A stretch of DNA of 58,632 nt from JB111 sp052093225 (GTDB taxonomy: Bacteria > Actinomycetota > Actinomycetes > Actinomycetales > Actinomycetaceae): positions 1 to 58,632 of the forward strand of contig JBQDDG010000022.1 in NCBI GenBank assembly GCA_052093225.1, read 5' to 3'. The notes beneath the pieces are model-generated. The model saw only the letters and a program-made list of their open reading frames with translations. It ran no database searches and was not told the DNA's origin. The translations under genes and the position numbers were made by a program. Positions within the stretch are counted from its first letter, which is position 1. Each line of letters begins with the position of its first letter. Shown piece by piece: positions 51,766-58,632 of the stretch.

Positions 51766-53048
51766 GCTTCCTCGTCGGCGTCCTCGTCCTCGCCGTCGGT
51801 CTCGTCCTCTCGATCGGCCTGCACGAGCTCGGCCACCTGATCCCCGCCAAGCGGTTCGGTGTCTACGTGCCGAGGTACTTCGTCGGGTTCGGTCCCACCC
51901 TGTGGTCGACGCGCCGCGGCGAGACGGAGTACGGGCTCAAGGCGATCCCGCTCGGCGGGTTCGTCTCCCTCGCCGGCATGTTCGCGCCCGCGCGGCCGGG
52001 CCGCCGGACCCACCGCCGGGACGGCAGACCGACCCTCGCGCAGGAGGCCCGCGAGATCTCGGCGGAGGAGGTGCCGGCCGGCCAGGAGCACCGCGCGTTC
52101 CACCACCTGTCGGTGGGCCGGAAGATCGTGGTGATGATGGGCGGGCCGCTCGTCAACCTCGTCCTGTCGGTCCTCCTCCTGGCGATCGTCGTGTGCGGGG
52201 TGGGGATCTCCGCCCCGACGACGACGCTGGACTCCGTCCAGGAGTGCCTCGCCACCTCGCAGGAGTCGCCGTCCCCGGTCCCGGGCGACGACGACTGCGT
52301 CGCCGGACCGGCCGCCGTCGCCGGGCTGCGGCCGGGCGACGAGATCGTGTCCTGGGCGGGCACCGAGGTCGAGGACTGGGCCGAGGTCCAGGAGACGATC
52401 GCGGGCAACGGGACCGGGGCCGCCGACGTCGTCGTGCGCCGTGACGGTCAGCAGGTCGCCCTCACGGTGACCCCGGAGATCGTCGAGCGACCGGTCGAGG
52501 GCGGCGGCACCGAGGCCCAGCCTTACGTCGGGATCGGGCCCGCCTTCGCCCAGGAGCGGCTCTCGCCGATCGAGGTGCCGGGCCTCGCGTGGGACCAGCT
52601 CGCGGGGACGGCCGAGATCATCGTGCGGCTGCCCGTCGCGCTCGTCGACATCGGCCGCGCGACCCTCGGGCTGCAGGAGCGGGACCCCGGCGTCGTCGGG
52701 CTCGTCGGCGTGGGCCGTTTCGCGGGCGAGATCGCCTCGGTCGAGGCGCCGGAATACACGCCCGTCCAGCGCACGGCCGACCTCCTGTCCCTGCTCGGGG
52801 CACTCAACATGACGCTCTTCGTGTTCAACCTCGTCCCGCTGCTGCCGCTCGACGGCGGACACGTCGCCGGCGCGCTGTGGGAAGGGCTGCGGCGGTCCGT
52901 CGCCAGGCTGCGCGGCAGGCCGGACCCGGGACCGGCCGACACGGCGCGGCTCCTCCCGCTGACCTACGTCGTCGTCGGGTTCATGCTGCTGATGACGGTC
53001 CTGCTCATCGTCGCCGACATCGTGGTTCCGGTCTCGCTCACGGGCTGA
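51762..53048 (+). CDS. Site-2 intramembrane metalloprotease, RseP/Rip1 type
   Basis: The 428-residue protein has the zinc motif LHELGH in the first membrane helix, FGPTLWSTRRGETEYGLKAIPLGGFV after it, a PDZ domain (AGLRPGDEIVSWAGTEVEDWAEV) and the third Zn-ligand helix NLVPLLPLDGGHVAGALW. M50 proteases release anti-sigma factors or clear signal-peptide remnants; in mycobacteria Rip1 controls several sigma factors. The loop after the core is enlarged and Arg-rich. It lies between dxr and ispG, as in other actinobacteria. Confidence 0.94.
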   Translation: MSFLVGVLVLAVGLVLSIGLHELGHLIPAKRFGVYVPRYFVGFGPTLWSTRRGETEYGLKAIPLGGFVSLAGMFAPARPGRRTHRRDGRPTLAQEAREISAEEVPAGQEHRAFHHLSVGRKIVVMMGGPLVNLVLSVLLLAIVVCGVGISAPTTTLDSVQECLATSQESPSPVPGDDDCVAGPAAVAGLRPGDEIVSWAGTEVEDWAEVQETIAGNGTGAADVVVRRDGQQVALTVTPEIVERPVEGGGTEAQPYVGIGPAFAQERLSPIEVPGLAWDQLAGTAEIIVRLPVALVDIGRATLGLQERDPGVVGLVGVGRFAGEIASVEAPEYTPVQRTADLLSLLGALNMTLFVFNLVPLLPLDGGHVAGALWEGLRRSVARLRGRPDPGPADTARLLPLTYVVVGFMLLMTVLLIVADIVVPVSLTG

Positions 53049-53076
53049 GCCTGGACGGCGGTGCGATACTGGGGCG

Positions 53077-54243
53077 GTGAGCGCTCCCATCAATCTCGGC
53101 ATCCCGTCCGTCAAGCAGCCTCCGCCGGTGCTGGCGCCCCGGAAGCAGACCCGGCGCGTGATGGTGGGTGACGTCCCGGTCGGGGACGGCGCCCCGGTCT
53201 CGGTCCAGTCGATGACGACGACGAAGACCCACGACATCGGCGCCACGCTGCAGCAGATCGCCGAGCTCGTGGCCACGGGCTGTGACATCGTCCGGGTCGC
53301 GTGCCCCACGGACAAGGACGCCGAGGCGCTGAGCGTCATCGCGAAGAAGTCGACGATCCCGGTCATCGCGGACATCCACTTCCAGCCCAAGTACGTCTAC
53401 GCCGCGATCGAGGCGGGCTGCGGTGCGGTCCGCGTCAACCCGGGCAACATCCGCAAGTTCGACGACCAGGTCAAGGAGATCGCCCAGGCGGCGAAGGACC
53501 ACGGCACGTCGATCCGGATCGGCGTCAACGCCGGCTCGCTGGACCCGCGCCTGCTGAAGAAGTACGGCTCGGCCACGCCGGAGGCGCTCGCCGAGTCGGC
53601 GATCTGGGAGGCGTCGCTCTTCGAGGAGCACGACTTCCACGACTTCAAGATCTCGGTCAAGCACAACGACCCGGTGGTCATGGTCCGCGCCTACGAGCTG
53701 CTCTCCGAGGCCGGCGACTGGCCGCTCCACCTCGGCGTCACCGAGGCCGGCCCCGCCTTCCAGGGGACGATCAAGTCCTCCGTCGCCTTCGGTGCGCTGC
53801 TCTCCCAGGGCATCGGCGACACGATCCGCGTCTCCCTCTCGGCCCCGCCGGTCGAGGAGGTCAAGGTCGGCAACCAGATCCTCGAGTCGCTCAACCTGCG
53901 TCCGCGCACGCTCGAGATCGTCTCCTGCCCCTCCTGCGGCCGCGCCCAGGTCGACGTGTACACGCTCGCGGAGGAGGTCACCGAGGGCCTGAAGGACCTC
54001 ACGGTGCCGCTGCGCGTGGCCGTGATGGGTTGCGTCGTCAACGGGCCGGGCGAGGCCCGCGAGGCGGACCTCGGCGTGGCCTCGGGCAACGGCAAGGGCC
54101 AGATCTTCGTCAAGGGCGAGGTCATCCGCACCGTCCCGGAGGAGCAGATCGTCGAGACGCTCATCGCCGAGGCGAACCGTATCGCCGCCGAGATGGGGCT
54201 CGACGACGCGGCCGGGGCGGCCCCGGCCGTCACCGTCCACTGA
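53077..54243 (+). CDS. ispG: 4-hydroxy-3-methylbut-2-enyl-diphosphate synthase (flavodoxin)
   Basis: This 388-residue enzyme reduces MEcPP to HMBPP in the isoprenoid pathway. It has the TIM-barrel entry PVSVQSMTTTKTHD, IPVIADIHFQPKY, VRVNPGNIRKFDDQ, and the [4Fe-4S] ligands in SCPSCGRAQ and GCVVNGPGEAREADLG. GATACT lies six bases before the GTG, the leaderless layout, after a 28-base gap from the protease gene. Confidence 0.97.
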   Translation: MSAPINLGIPSVKQPPPVLAPRKQTRRVMVGDVPVGDGAPVSVQSMTTTKTHDIGATLQQIAELVATGCDIVRVACPTDKDAEALSVIAKKSTIPVIADIHFQPKYVYAAIEAGCGAVRVNPGNIRKFDDQVKEIAQAAKDHGTSIRIGVNAGSLDPRLLKKYGSATPEALAESAIWEASLFEEHDFHDFKISVKHNDPVVMVRAYELLSEAGDWPLHLGVTEAGPAFQGTIKSSVAFGALLSQGIGDTIRVSLSAPPVEEVKVGNQILESLNLRPRTLEIVSCPSCGRAQVDVYTLAEEVTEGLKDLTVPLRVAVMGCVVNGPGEAREADLGVASGNGKGQIFVKGEVIRTVPEEQIVETLIAEANRIAAEMGLDDAAGAAPAVTVH

Positions 54244-54249
54244 CCGGTC

Positions 54250-55131
54250 GTGCGCCTGTTCCGCGCGCAGGGACGCCGGGACGTGGCCGTCCCGGTGACG
54301 AGCCTCGCCCACGCGAGGGCGCCCGAGGCGCAGCGGCTCTGCGAGCAGCACCCGCTCAGCTCCACGCTGGCGGCCGTCCAGGTGACCGGCGCGCGGTTCG
54401 ACACGACCACGCCGGGCTCGCGCATGCTCGGGGTCGAGTCCGGCGATGAGCTCGTGGCGCTGACCTGGGTGGGCGCCAACATCGTGCCGGTGGCGACGAC
54501 GCCGGAGCAGCGCCCCGCGATCGCCGAGGCCATCGCGGACCACGGCCGGGCCTCCTCCTCGCTCCTCGGCGACGCCGAGCAGGTGCTCTCCCTGTGGGAC
54601 TCCCTCAGCCAGCGCTGGGGCCGGCCGCGTGAGGTGCGCGCGAACCAGCCGCTCCTCGTGATGGACGCGCCCTCGGCGGTCGAGCCGGACCCGCTCGTGC
54701 GCCGCGGCACCGTGGACGAGGCGCCGATCGTCACGCCGGCGTCGGTGGCGATGTTCATCGAGGAGGTCGGCTACGACCCGACGCGCTACGGCAACGGGTA
54801 CGCGCGCCGCGTGCGGACGCTGCTCGCGCTCAGGCGCACGTGGATCCGCACCGAGCCGGACCCGGTCACGGGCGAGGAGCGGGTGGTCTTCAAGGCCGAC
54901 GTCGGGGCGCGGGCCCTCGGGGTCGCCCAGGTCCAGGGGGTGTGGGTCGCCCCGGACCGGCGGGGCCACGGCCTCGGCGTGCGGGGGATGGCCGCGGTGA
55001 TCCGCGACGTGCTCACGGACGTGGCGCCGGTGGCCTCGCTGTACGTCAACGACTACAACACGGCCGGCCTCGCGACATACCGGCGCCTCGGGATGCGCCA
55101 GGAGGGCACCTACGCCACGGTCGTCCTCTGA
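54250..55131 (+). CDS. GNAT acetyltransferase with N-terminal DUF4081-like domain
   Basis: The 293-residue protein follows ispG by six bases, a conserved actinobacterial pair. Residues 1-140 resemble the DUF4081 domain; residues 150-293 are a GNAT fold with the acetyl-CoA loop VQGVWVAPDRRGHGLGVRGMAAVI and the ending VASLYVNDYNTAGLATYRRLGM. The acceptor is unknown. A convergent gene begins 24 bases after the stop, with no clear hairpin. Confidence 0.87.
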   Translation: MRLFRAQGRRDVAVPVTSLAHARAPEAQRLCEQHPLSSTLAAVQVTGARFDTTTPGSRMLGVESGDELVALTWVGANIVPVATTPEQRPAIAEAIADHGRASSSLLGDAEQVLSLWDSLSQRWGRPREVRANQPLLVMDAPSAVEPDPLVRRGTVDEAPIVTPASVAMFIEEVGYDPTRYGNGYARRVRTLLALRRTWIRTEPDPVTGEERVVFKADVGARALGVAQVQGVWVAPDRRGHGLGVRGMAAVIRDVLTDVAPVASLYVNDYNTAGLATYRRLGMRQEGTYATVVL

Positions 55132-55155
55132 CGAGGGCGAGGCACCGCTGCAGCC

Positions 55156-55890
55156 TCAGCCGCGTCGGCGCGCGAGGACCATCCCGTCCCACCCCTTGAC
55201 GCCCACGGTCTGCAGCGCGGTTGCCTCCAGCTCGGGATGCCGGGCGATCGCTGCGACCACCTCACGCACGCCGCGCACGCGCTCGTCGGTGCTCCCGGCG
55301 TCGACGACGGCGCCGTCCCGGACCACGTTGTCGATGACGATGACGGCGCCCCTGCGGGTCAGCCGCAGCGCCTCGGCGAGGTAGAGCGGGTTGCTGGGCT
55401 TGTCGGCGTCGATGAACACGAGGTCGAACCGCTCGACCTCCGCGGCGACGAGCCGCTCCAGGGACTCGGCGGCGGGACCGACCATGACGTCGACCCGGTC
55501 CGCGACGCCCGCGCGCTCGAGGTTCGCGCATGCGACCGCCGCGTTGCCCGCCTCCAGCTCGAGGGTGACGACCGTGCCGCCCAGGCCGACGGCGCGGGCG
55601 AACCAGATCGTCGAGTAGCCGGCGAGCGTGCCGATCTCGAGGACCCGATCCGCTCCCGTGATCGAGGTGAGCAGGCCGAGCAGGGCGCCCTGTGCCGGAG
55701 AGACCTCGGCGTTCGGCATGGTTGTCGACGGGCCCGACTCACGGGCGGCGACGAGGGCGGGATCCTCGAGCGAGAGTGCCTGCTCGAAGTAGTCGTCCAC
55801 GTCCCGCCACGCATTGCTCGACGCGTACCGGTTTGGCGGGGGAGTCGCGCGGTCGGGCATCGGCCCGGGTGCTCCCGGCGGCATCGTCAT
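55156..55890 (-). CDS. SAM-dependent O-methyltransferase (family 3)
   Basis: The 244-residue protein matches the Mg-dependent caffeoyl-CoA/catechol O-methyltransferase family: motif I VLEIGTLAGYSTIWFARAV, the acidic residue in VVTLELEAGNAAVA, and the metal-site FDLVFIDADKPSNP followed by GAVIVIDNVVRDGAVVD. The acceptor is unknown. TAGCGT lies seven bases before the ATG (55890). Transcribed in the same direction as the phosphoesterase upstream, but with its own promoter. Confidence 0.9.
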   Translation of the reverse strand: MTMPPGAPGPMPDRATPPPNRYASSNAWRDVDDYFEQALSLEDPALVAARESGPSTTMPNAEVSPAQGALLGLLTSITGADRVLEIGTLAGYSTIWFARAVGLGGTVVTLELEAGNAAVACANLERAGVADRVDVMVGPAAESLERLVAAEVERFDLVFIDADKPSNPLYLAEALRLTRRGAVIVIDNVVRDGAVVDAGSTDERVRGVREVVAAIARHPELEATALQTVGVKGWDGMVLARRRG

Positions 55891-55935
55891 GACGACGACG
55901 CTACCGGGAGCGGCGCTCGCGGAAGAGGCTTCCTG

Positions 55936-57897
55936 TCAGGCGTGCCGACGCCTGGCCAGGTGCAGGAGGCCGCCGGCCACCGTCAGCCCGGCTGCGAGGG
56001 CGACGAGCCCGCCGACCGAGGCCCCGGTGTCCGCGAGCCCGCCACCGCCGCCGTGGCCACTGCCGTCCGAGCCGCCGGCGTCGCGTCCGCCGTCGTTCCC
56101 GGGGCCGGCGGCCTGCGTCGGTCCGGGGGTGCCGTCGGTCGGTGTCTCGCCGGAACCGTCCGTCGGTGTCTCGCCCGGTCCATCCGTGGGCGTCTCGCCC
56201 GGGCCGTCCGTCGGGGTCTCGCCGGGCCCGTCCGTGGGCGTCTCGCCCGGGTCCTCCGGTCCATCCGACGGCGTCTCGCCCGGTCCGTCGCTGGGCGTCT
56301 CGCCGGGGTCCTCGCTCGGCTCCTCCGGCGCCTCGACCACCGCGACGGTGCGGTCGACGGTCGTGGCGTTGCCCGAGCGGTCGGTGGCCTCGTACGTGAG
56401 CACGTAGGTACCAGGGACGTCCGCGTCGACGTCGCCGGTGACCACGGGCGTGAGCGGCCCGGGGTCGCAGGCGTCGGTGGTCGTGACGCCGGCCAGCGGG
56501 TCGAAGGTGTCCCCGGCGGTGACCTCGACGTCCGGGGCAGTGATCGCGGGGCCGGTCTCGTCGCCGCTCAGCTCCACCTGGTCGACGAGCGAGTTGTCCG
56601 GCAGGACGGCGCCGGTGACCGGGTCGGCGGACTGCTCGGCGCGGTGCGTCGTCACCGTGATCGCGCACTCGTCGATCGCCAGGTGGCTGTAGTTCGCGGT
56701 GTTCTCCTGGTTCTCCACCTCACCCCAGGGCGCGGGCTCGGGGAGGTCGTCGTTGCGGCCGTAGTACTTCGATCCTGTCGAGGTGTTCGCGGTGACGTAG
56801 AGGACGTCGCCGTCGCCGGGGACGAGGAGGTCCGGTCCGGTCGTGGGGTCGTCGTCGGGCCCGTCGACGGCGACGCCGTGGTTCATCAGCGGCGTGCGCG
56901 TGTAGTAGTGGTCGTGCCCGGAGATGACGAGGTCAACCCCGAGCTCGCTCATCCCGCGCGAGAGCGCCTCGCGGCGGCCCTCGATGATCCCGAGGCCCTC
57001 GGCGTCGACGTCCGTGGCGTGCGTGGCGACGGAGTAGATCGAGTGGTGGAAGGTGACGACCACCCAGCGGGCCGGGTTCTGCTCCATGGCCTGGCGGGCG
57101 TACTCGACGAGCGACCCGTGGAACAGGTTGTTGCTGTTGAGGTGGATGAACAGCGTCTCGCCGTTGGTGTAGTGGTAGTTGAAGTCGCCGCGACCGCCGC
57201 CGTGGGGGAGGTTGAAGTGGTCGCCGTAGCTGACGAAGTGCGCGACGTCGTGGTTGCCGAGCGTGGCGGCCAGCGGGTAGCGGGTGAGCTGCTCGGGCTC
57301 GTGGAAGGCGGAGTACTCGTCGTCGTCGGCGAAGATGCGGTCCACCTGGTCGCCGGCGGAGAGCAGCATCTCGGCGTCAGGGTAGGTGTTCCAGGCCTGC
57401 TCGAGGGTGTCGTGCCACTGGAGCCGCTCGGCCTCGAGGTCGGTGGTCCCGATCTGCGGGTCGCCGACCATGACGAGCTCGAGCGGCCCGCCCGAGCCGG
57501 TGGTGAACGTGTGGAGCTCCGACCAGCCGTCCTCGGTGCCCACCTGGTAGGTGTACTCGGTGGCGGGCTCGAGGCCCTCGACCTCCGCATGGTGGTAGGA
57601 CCAGCCGGGCCGGTTGACGGCGAGCCCGCCGGCGGACTGGTCGATCCGCCGGGCGCCGTCCGGGAACTCCGTGCCGTCCATCTGTGCGCTCGGCGCGAGG
57701 ACGAGAGTCTCGGGGCCGAGGTTGCGGGAGTACCAGGTGAAGTTGCGGTCGTTCTCGGTCTCGCCGACGAGCAGCGTGACGTAGTCGACGGCGTCGGGTG
57801 TGGGCTCCGCTCCCGACGCCGCCAGGGCTGGGCCGAGGGAGAGGGTGGCGAGCAGGCCGGTGGCCACCGCTGCGCGGTGCAGGCGACGCGAGTGCAT
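55936..57897 (-). CDS. Cell-wall-anchored metallophosphoesterase (purple acid phosphatase-like) with LAxTG sorting signal
   Basis: The 653-residue precursor starts MHSRRLHRAA with a signal peptide. A fibronectin-like N-domain as in purple acid phosphatases (ATEYTYQVGTEDGWSELHTF) precedes the metallophosphatase core: VMVGDPQIG, LLSAGDQVD, TLGNHDVAH (about residue 212), VTFHHSIYS and ISGHDHYYTRT (about 326). A beta-sandwich with GTYVLTYEATDRSGNATTVD follows, then about eight repeats of GETPTDGP. The end is a sorting signal: LADTG (about 619), a hydrophobic helix and RRRHA. It should hydrolyse phosphate esters at the cell surface. Confidence 0.92.
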   Translation of the reverse strand: MHSRRLHRAAVATGLLATLSLGPALAASGAEPTPDAVDYVTLLVGETENDRNFTWYSRNLGPETLVLAPSAQMDGTEFPDGARRIDQSAGGLAVNRPGWSYHHAEVEGLEPATEYTYQVGTEDGWSELHTFTTGSGGPLELVMVGDPQIGTTDLEAERLQWHDTLEQAWNTYPDAEMLLSAGDQVDRIFADDDEYSAFHEPEQLTRYPLAATLGNHDVAHFVSYGDHFNLPHGGGRGDFNYHYTNGETLFIHLNSNNLFHGSLVEYARQAMEQNPARWVVVTFHHSIYSVATHATDVDAEGLGIIEGRREALSRGMSELGVDLVISGHDHYYTRTPLMNHGVAVDGPDDDPTTGPDLLVPGDGDVLYVTANTSTGSKYYGRNDDLPEPAPWGEVENQENTANYSHLAIDECAITVTTHRAEQSADPVTGAVLPDNSLVDQVELSGDETGPAITAPDVEVTAGDTFDPLAGVTTTDACDPGPLTPVVTGDVDADVPGTYVLTYEATDRSGNATTVDRTVAVVEAPEEPSEDPGETPSDGPGETPSDGPEDPGETPTDGPGETPTDGPGETPTDGPGETPTDGSGETPTDGTPGPTQAAGPGNDGGRDAGGSDGSGHGGGGGLADTGASVGGLVALAAGLTVAGGLLHLARRRHA

Positions 57898-58001
57898 GGG
57901 GGTCCTTACGGGAGGGGGCGACTCCCGCACGTTGCCAGGGGAGGGGCAACGGGAGGCGACCCGGTCCCGACGGACAGGTGAACCGGCGGTGACGGCTGCG
58001 C

Positions 58002-58632
58002 TCAGGGTCGCGCCTGGAGCACCATGTTGATCATCGAGTCCGCCACGTGCCGGACGTCGGAGAACCCGGCCTGCGTGAGCACGTCGCGCAGCCTGGCCGA
58101 GCCCGCCTGGCCCCCGAGCGCCGTCCCTACCGGCTGGCTCAGCGAGCTCGGCGTGCAGAGGAAGGTCGACGCGGCGTAGCCGAACGCGGCCACCGGATTC
58201 TCCGCCAGGTTCGTCCGGAGGTCGTCGGCGGCCCGGGGCTCGACGAGCACGAGTGAACCACCGGGCGCGAGGGCGTGCCGCGCGTACGCGGCCGAACCGA
58301 CCGGGTCCCCGAGGTCGTGGAAGGCGTCGAAGAAGGTGACGAGGTCGTAGCCGTCCTGCGGATAGCCCTGACAGTCGTCCACCTCGAAGCTGACCCGTTC
58401 GGAGACCCCCGCCTCCTCGGCCCGCCGGCGAGCGACCGCGACCGAGACCCCGTGGATGTCGTACCCGACGAAGCGGGAACGCGGGAAGGCGAGCGCGAGC
58501 AGGATGACGGGCAGGCCCCGTCCCGTCCCGACGTCGGCCACGCGTGCACCGGCCTCGAGAACCTCGGTGACGCCGTCGAGCGCGGGGAGCCACCGGGTCA
58601 GCAGCTCCGCCCGGTAGGCGGCACCGAAGCTG
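58002..58632 (-). CDS. SAM-dependent methyltransferase (5' end outside window)
   Basis: The frame is open to the window edge and ends at 58002; about 210 residues are visible. The Rossmann fold shows motif I ARVADVGTGRGLPVILLAL, FVGYDIHGVSVAVARRRAEE, the acidic FEVDDCQGYP, DLVTFFDAFHDLGDP and APGGSLVLVEPRA. The upstream residues (SFGAAYRAELLTRWLPALDG) are like the linker after a winged-helix domain in a known group of bacterial methyltransferases, so an N-terminal helix-turn-helix may lie beyond the edge. Substrate unknown. It ends 105 bases before the phosphoesterase start. Confidence 0.88.
   Translation of the reverse strand, partial: SFGAAYRAELLTRWLPALDGVTEVLEAGARVADVGTGRGLPVILLALAFPRSRFVGYDIHGVSVAVARRRAEEAGVSERVSFEVDDCQGYPQDGYDLVTFFDAFHDLGDPVGSAAYARHALAPGGSLVLVEPRAADDLRTNLAENPVAAFGYAASTFLCTPSSLSQPVGTALGGQAGSARLRDVLTQAGFSDVRHVADSMINMVLQARP

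Overview
The window is a stretch of a high-GC (roughly 73-75%) Gram-positive chromosome. GTG starts, strong GGAGG-type ribosome sites, LAxTG and secretion signals, and the conserved block rpsP-khpA-rimM-trmD-rplS-lepB-rnhB ... dprA-xerC-rpsB-tsf-pyrH-frr-cdsA-rlmN-dxr-rseP-ispG point to an actinobacterium of the Micrococcales type (Cellulomonas/Georgenia-like; the genus is an inference). It is core chromosome with a few accessory insertions. I see no phage, insertion sequence, CRISPR array, tRNA or rRNA.

Region by region: (1) 1-425 holds the tail of a Pro/Ala-rich gene followed by an implausible poly-G/poly-C stretch that is probably low-quality sequence. (2) 424-4172 has small metabolic and regulatory genes: a DUF998 membrane protein, a MazG-like hydrolase, a HAD hydrolase, a TetR regulator and deoD. 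(3) 4308-8081 is a divergent pair of secreted phosphoesterases: an alkaline phosphatase with DxDGD repeats, and a phosphodiester glycosidase. (4) 8258-12456 has a MetE-like protein, a divergent OleC-like adenylating enzyme, DUF4233 and ndk. (5) 12635-22922 holds smc, ftsY, a nitrogen operon amt-glnK-glnD with a GlnR-like box, and ffh, so both SRP GTPases lie close together. (6) 22956-31446 is an amidohydrolase divergent from a YtrA-type GntR regulator, which leads an array of four ATPase/permease pairs. Three pairs are paralogues of one unusual type, and a DrrAB-type pair sits between the first and second.

(7) 31670-43629 is the ribosome/tRNA maturation and envelope block. It includes a TrmD-GNAT fusion, signal peptidase I, RNase HII, DUF2469, an alpha/beta hydrolase, UPF0102, ComM, DprA, XerC and an M23 peptidase. 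(8) 44128-55131 is the translation and isoprenoid block: rpsB, tsf, pyrH, frr, cdsA, rlmN, a DivIVA-like gene, dxr, the site-2 protease, ispG and a GNAT. (9) 55156-58632, on the minus strand, has an O-methyltransferase, a cell-wall-anchored metallophosphoesterase and a partial methyltransferase.

The most unusual items are the triplicated ABC array with non-canonical Q-loop and signature motifs and its perfect 26-bp operator-like palindrome; the TrmD-GNAT fusion; a GlnD without ACT domains behind a GlnR-like box; an OleC-like protein with degenerate adenylation motifs; and several tandem repeats placed at gene ends, two of which contain the stop codon of the preceding gene. Many genes carry a TANNNT-like hexamer 6-7 nt before the start codon, the layout expected of leaderless transcripts.
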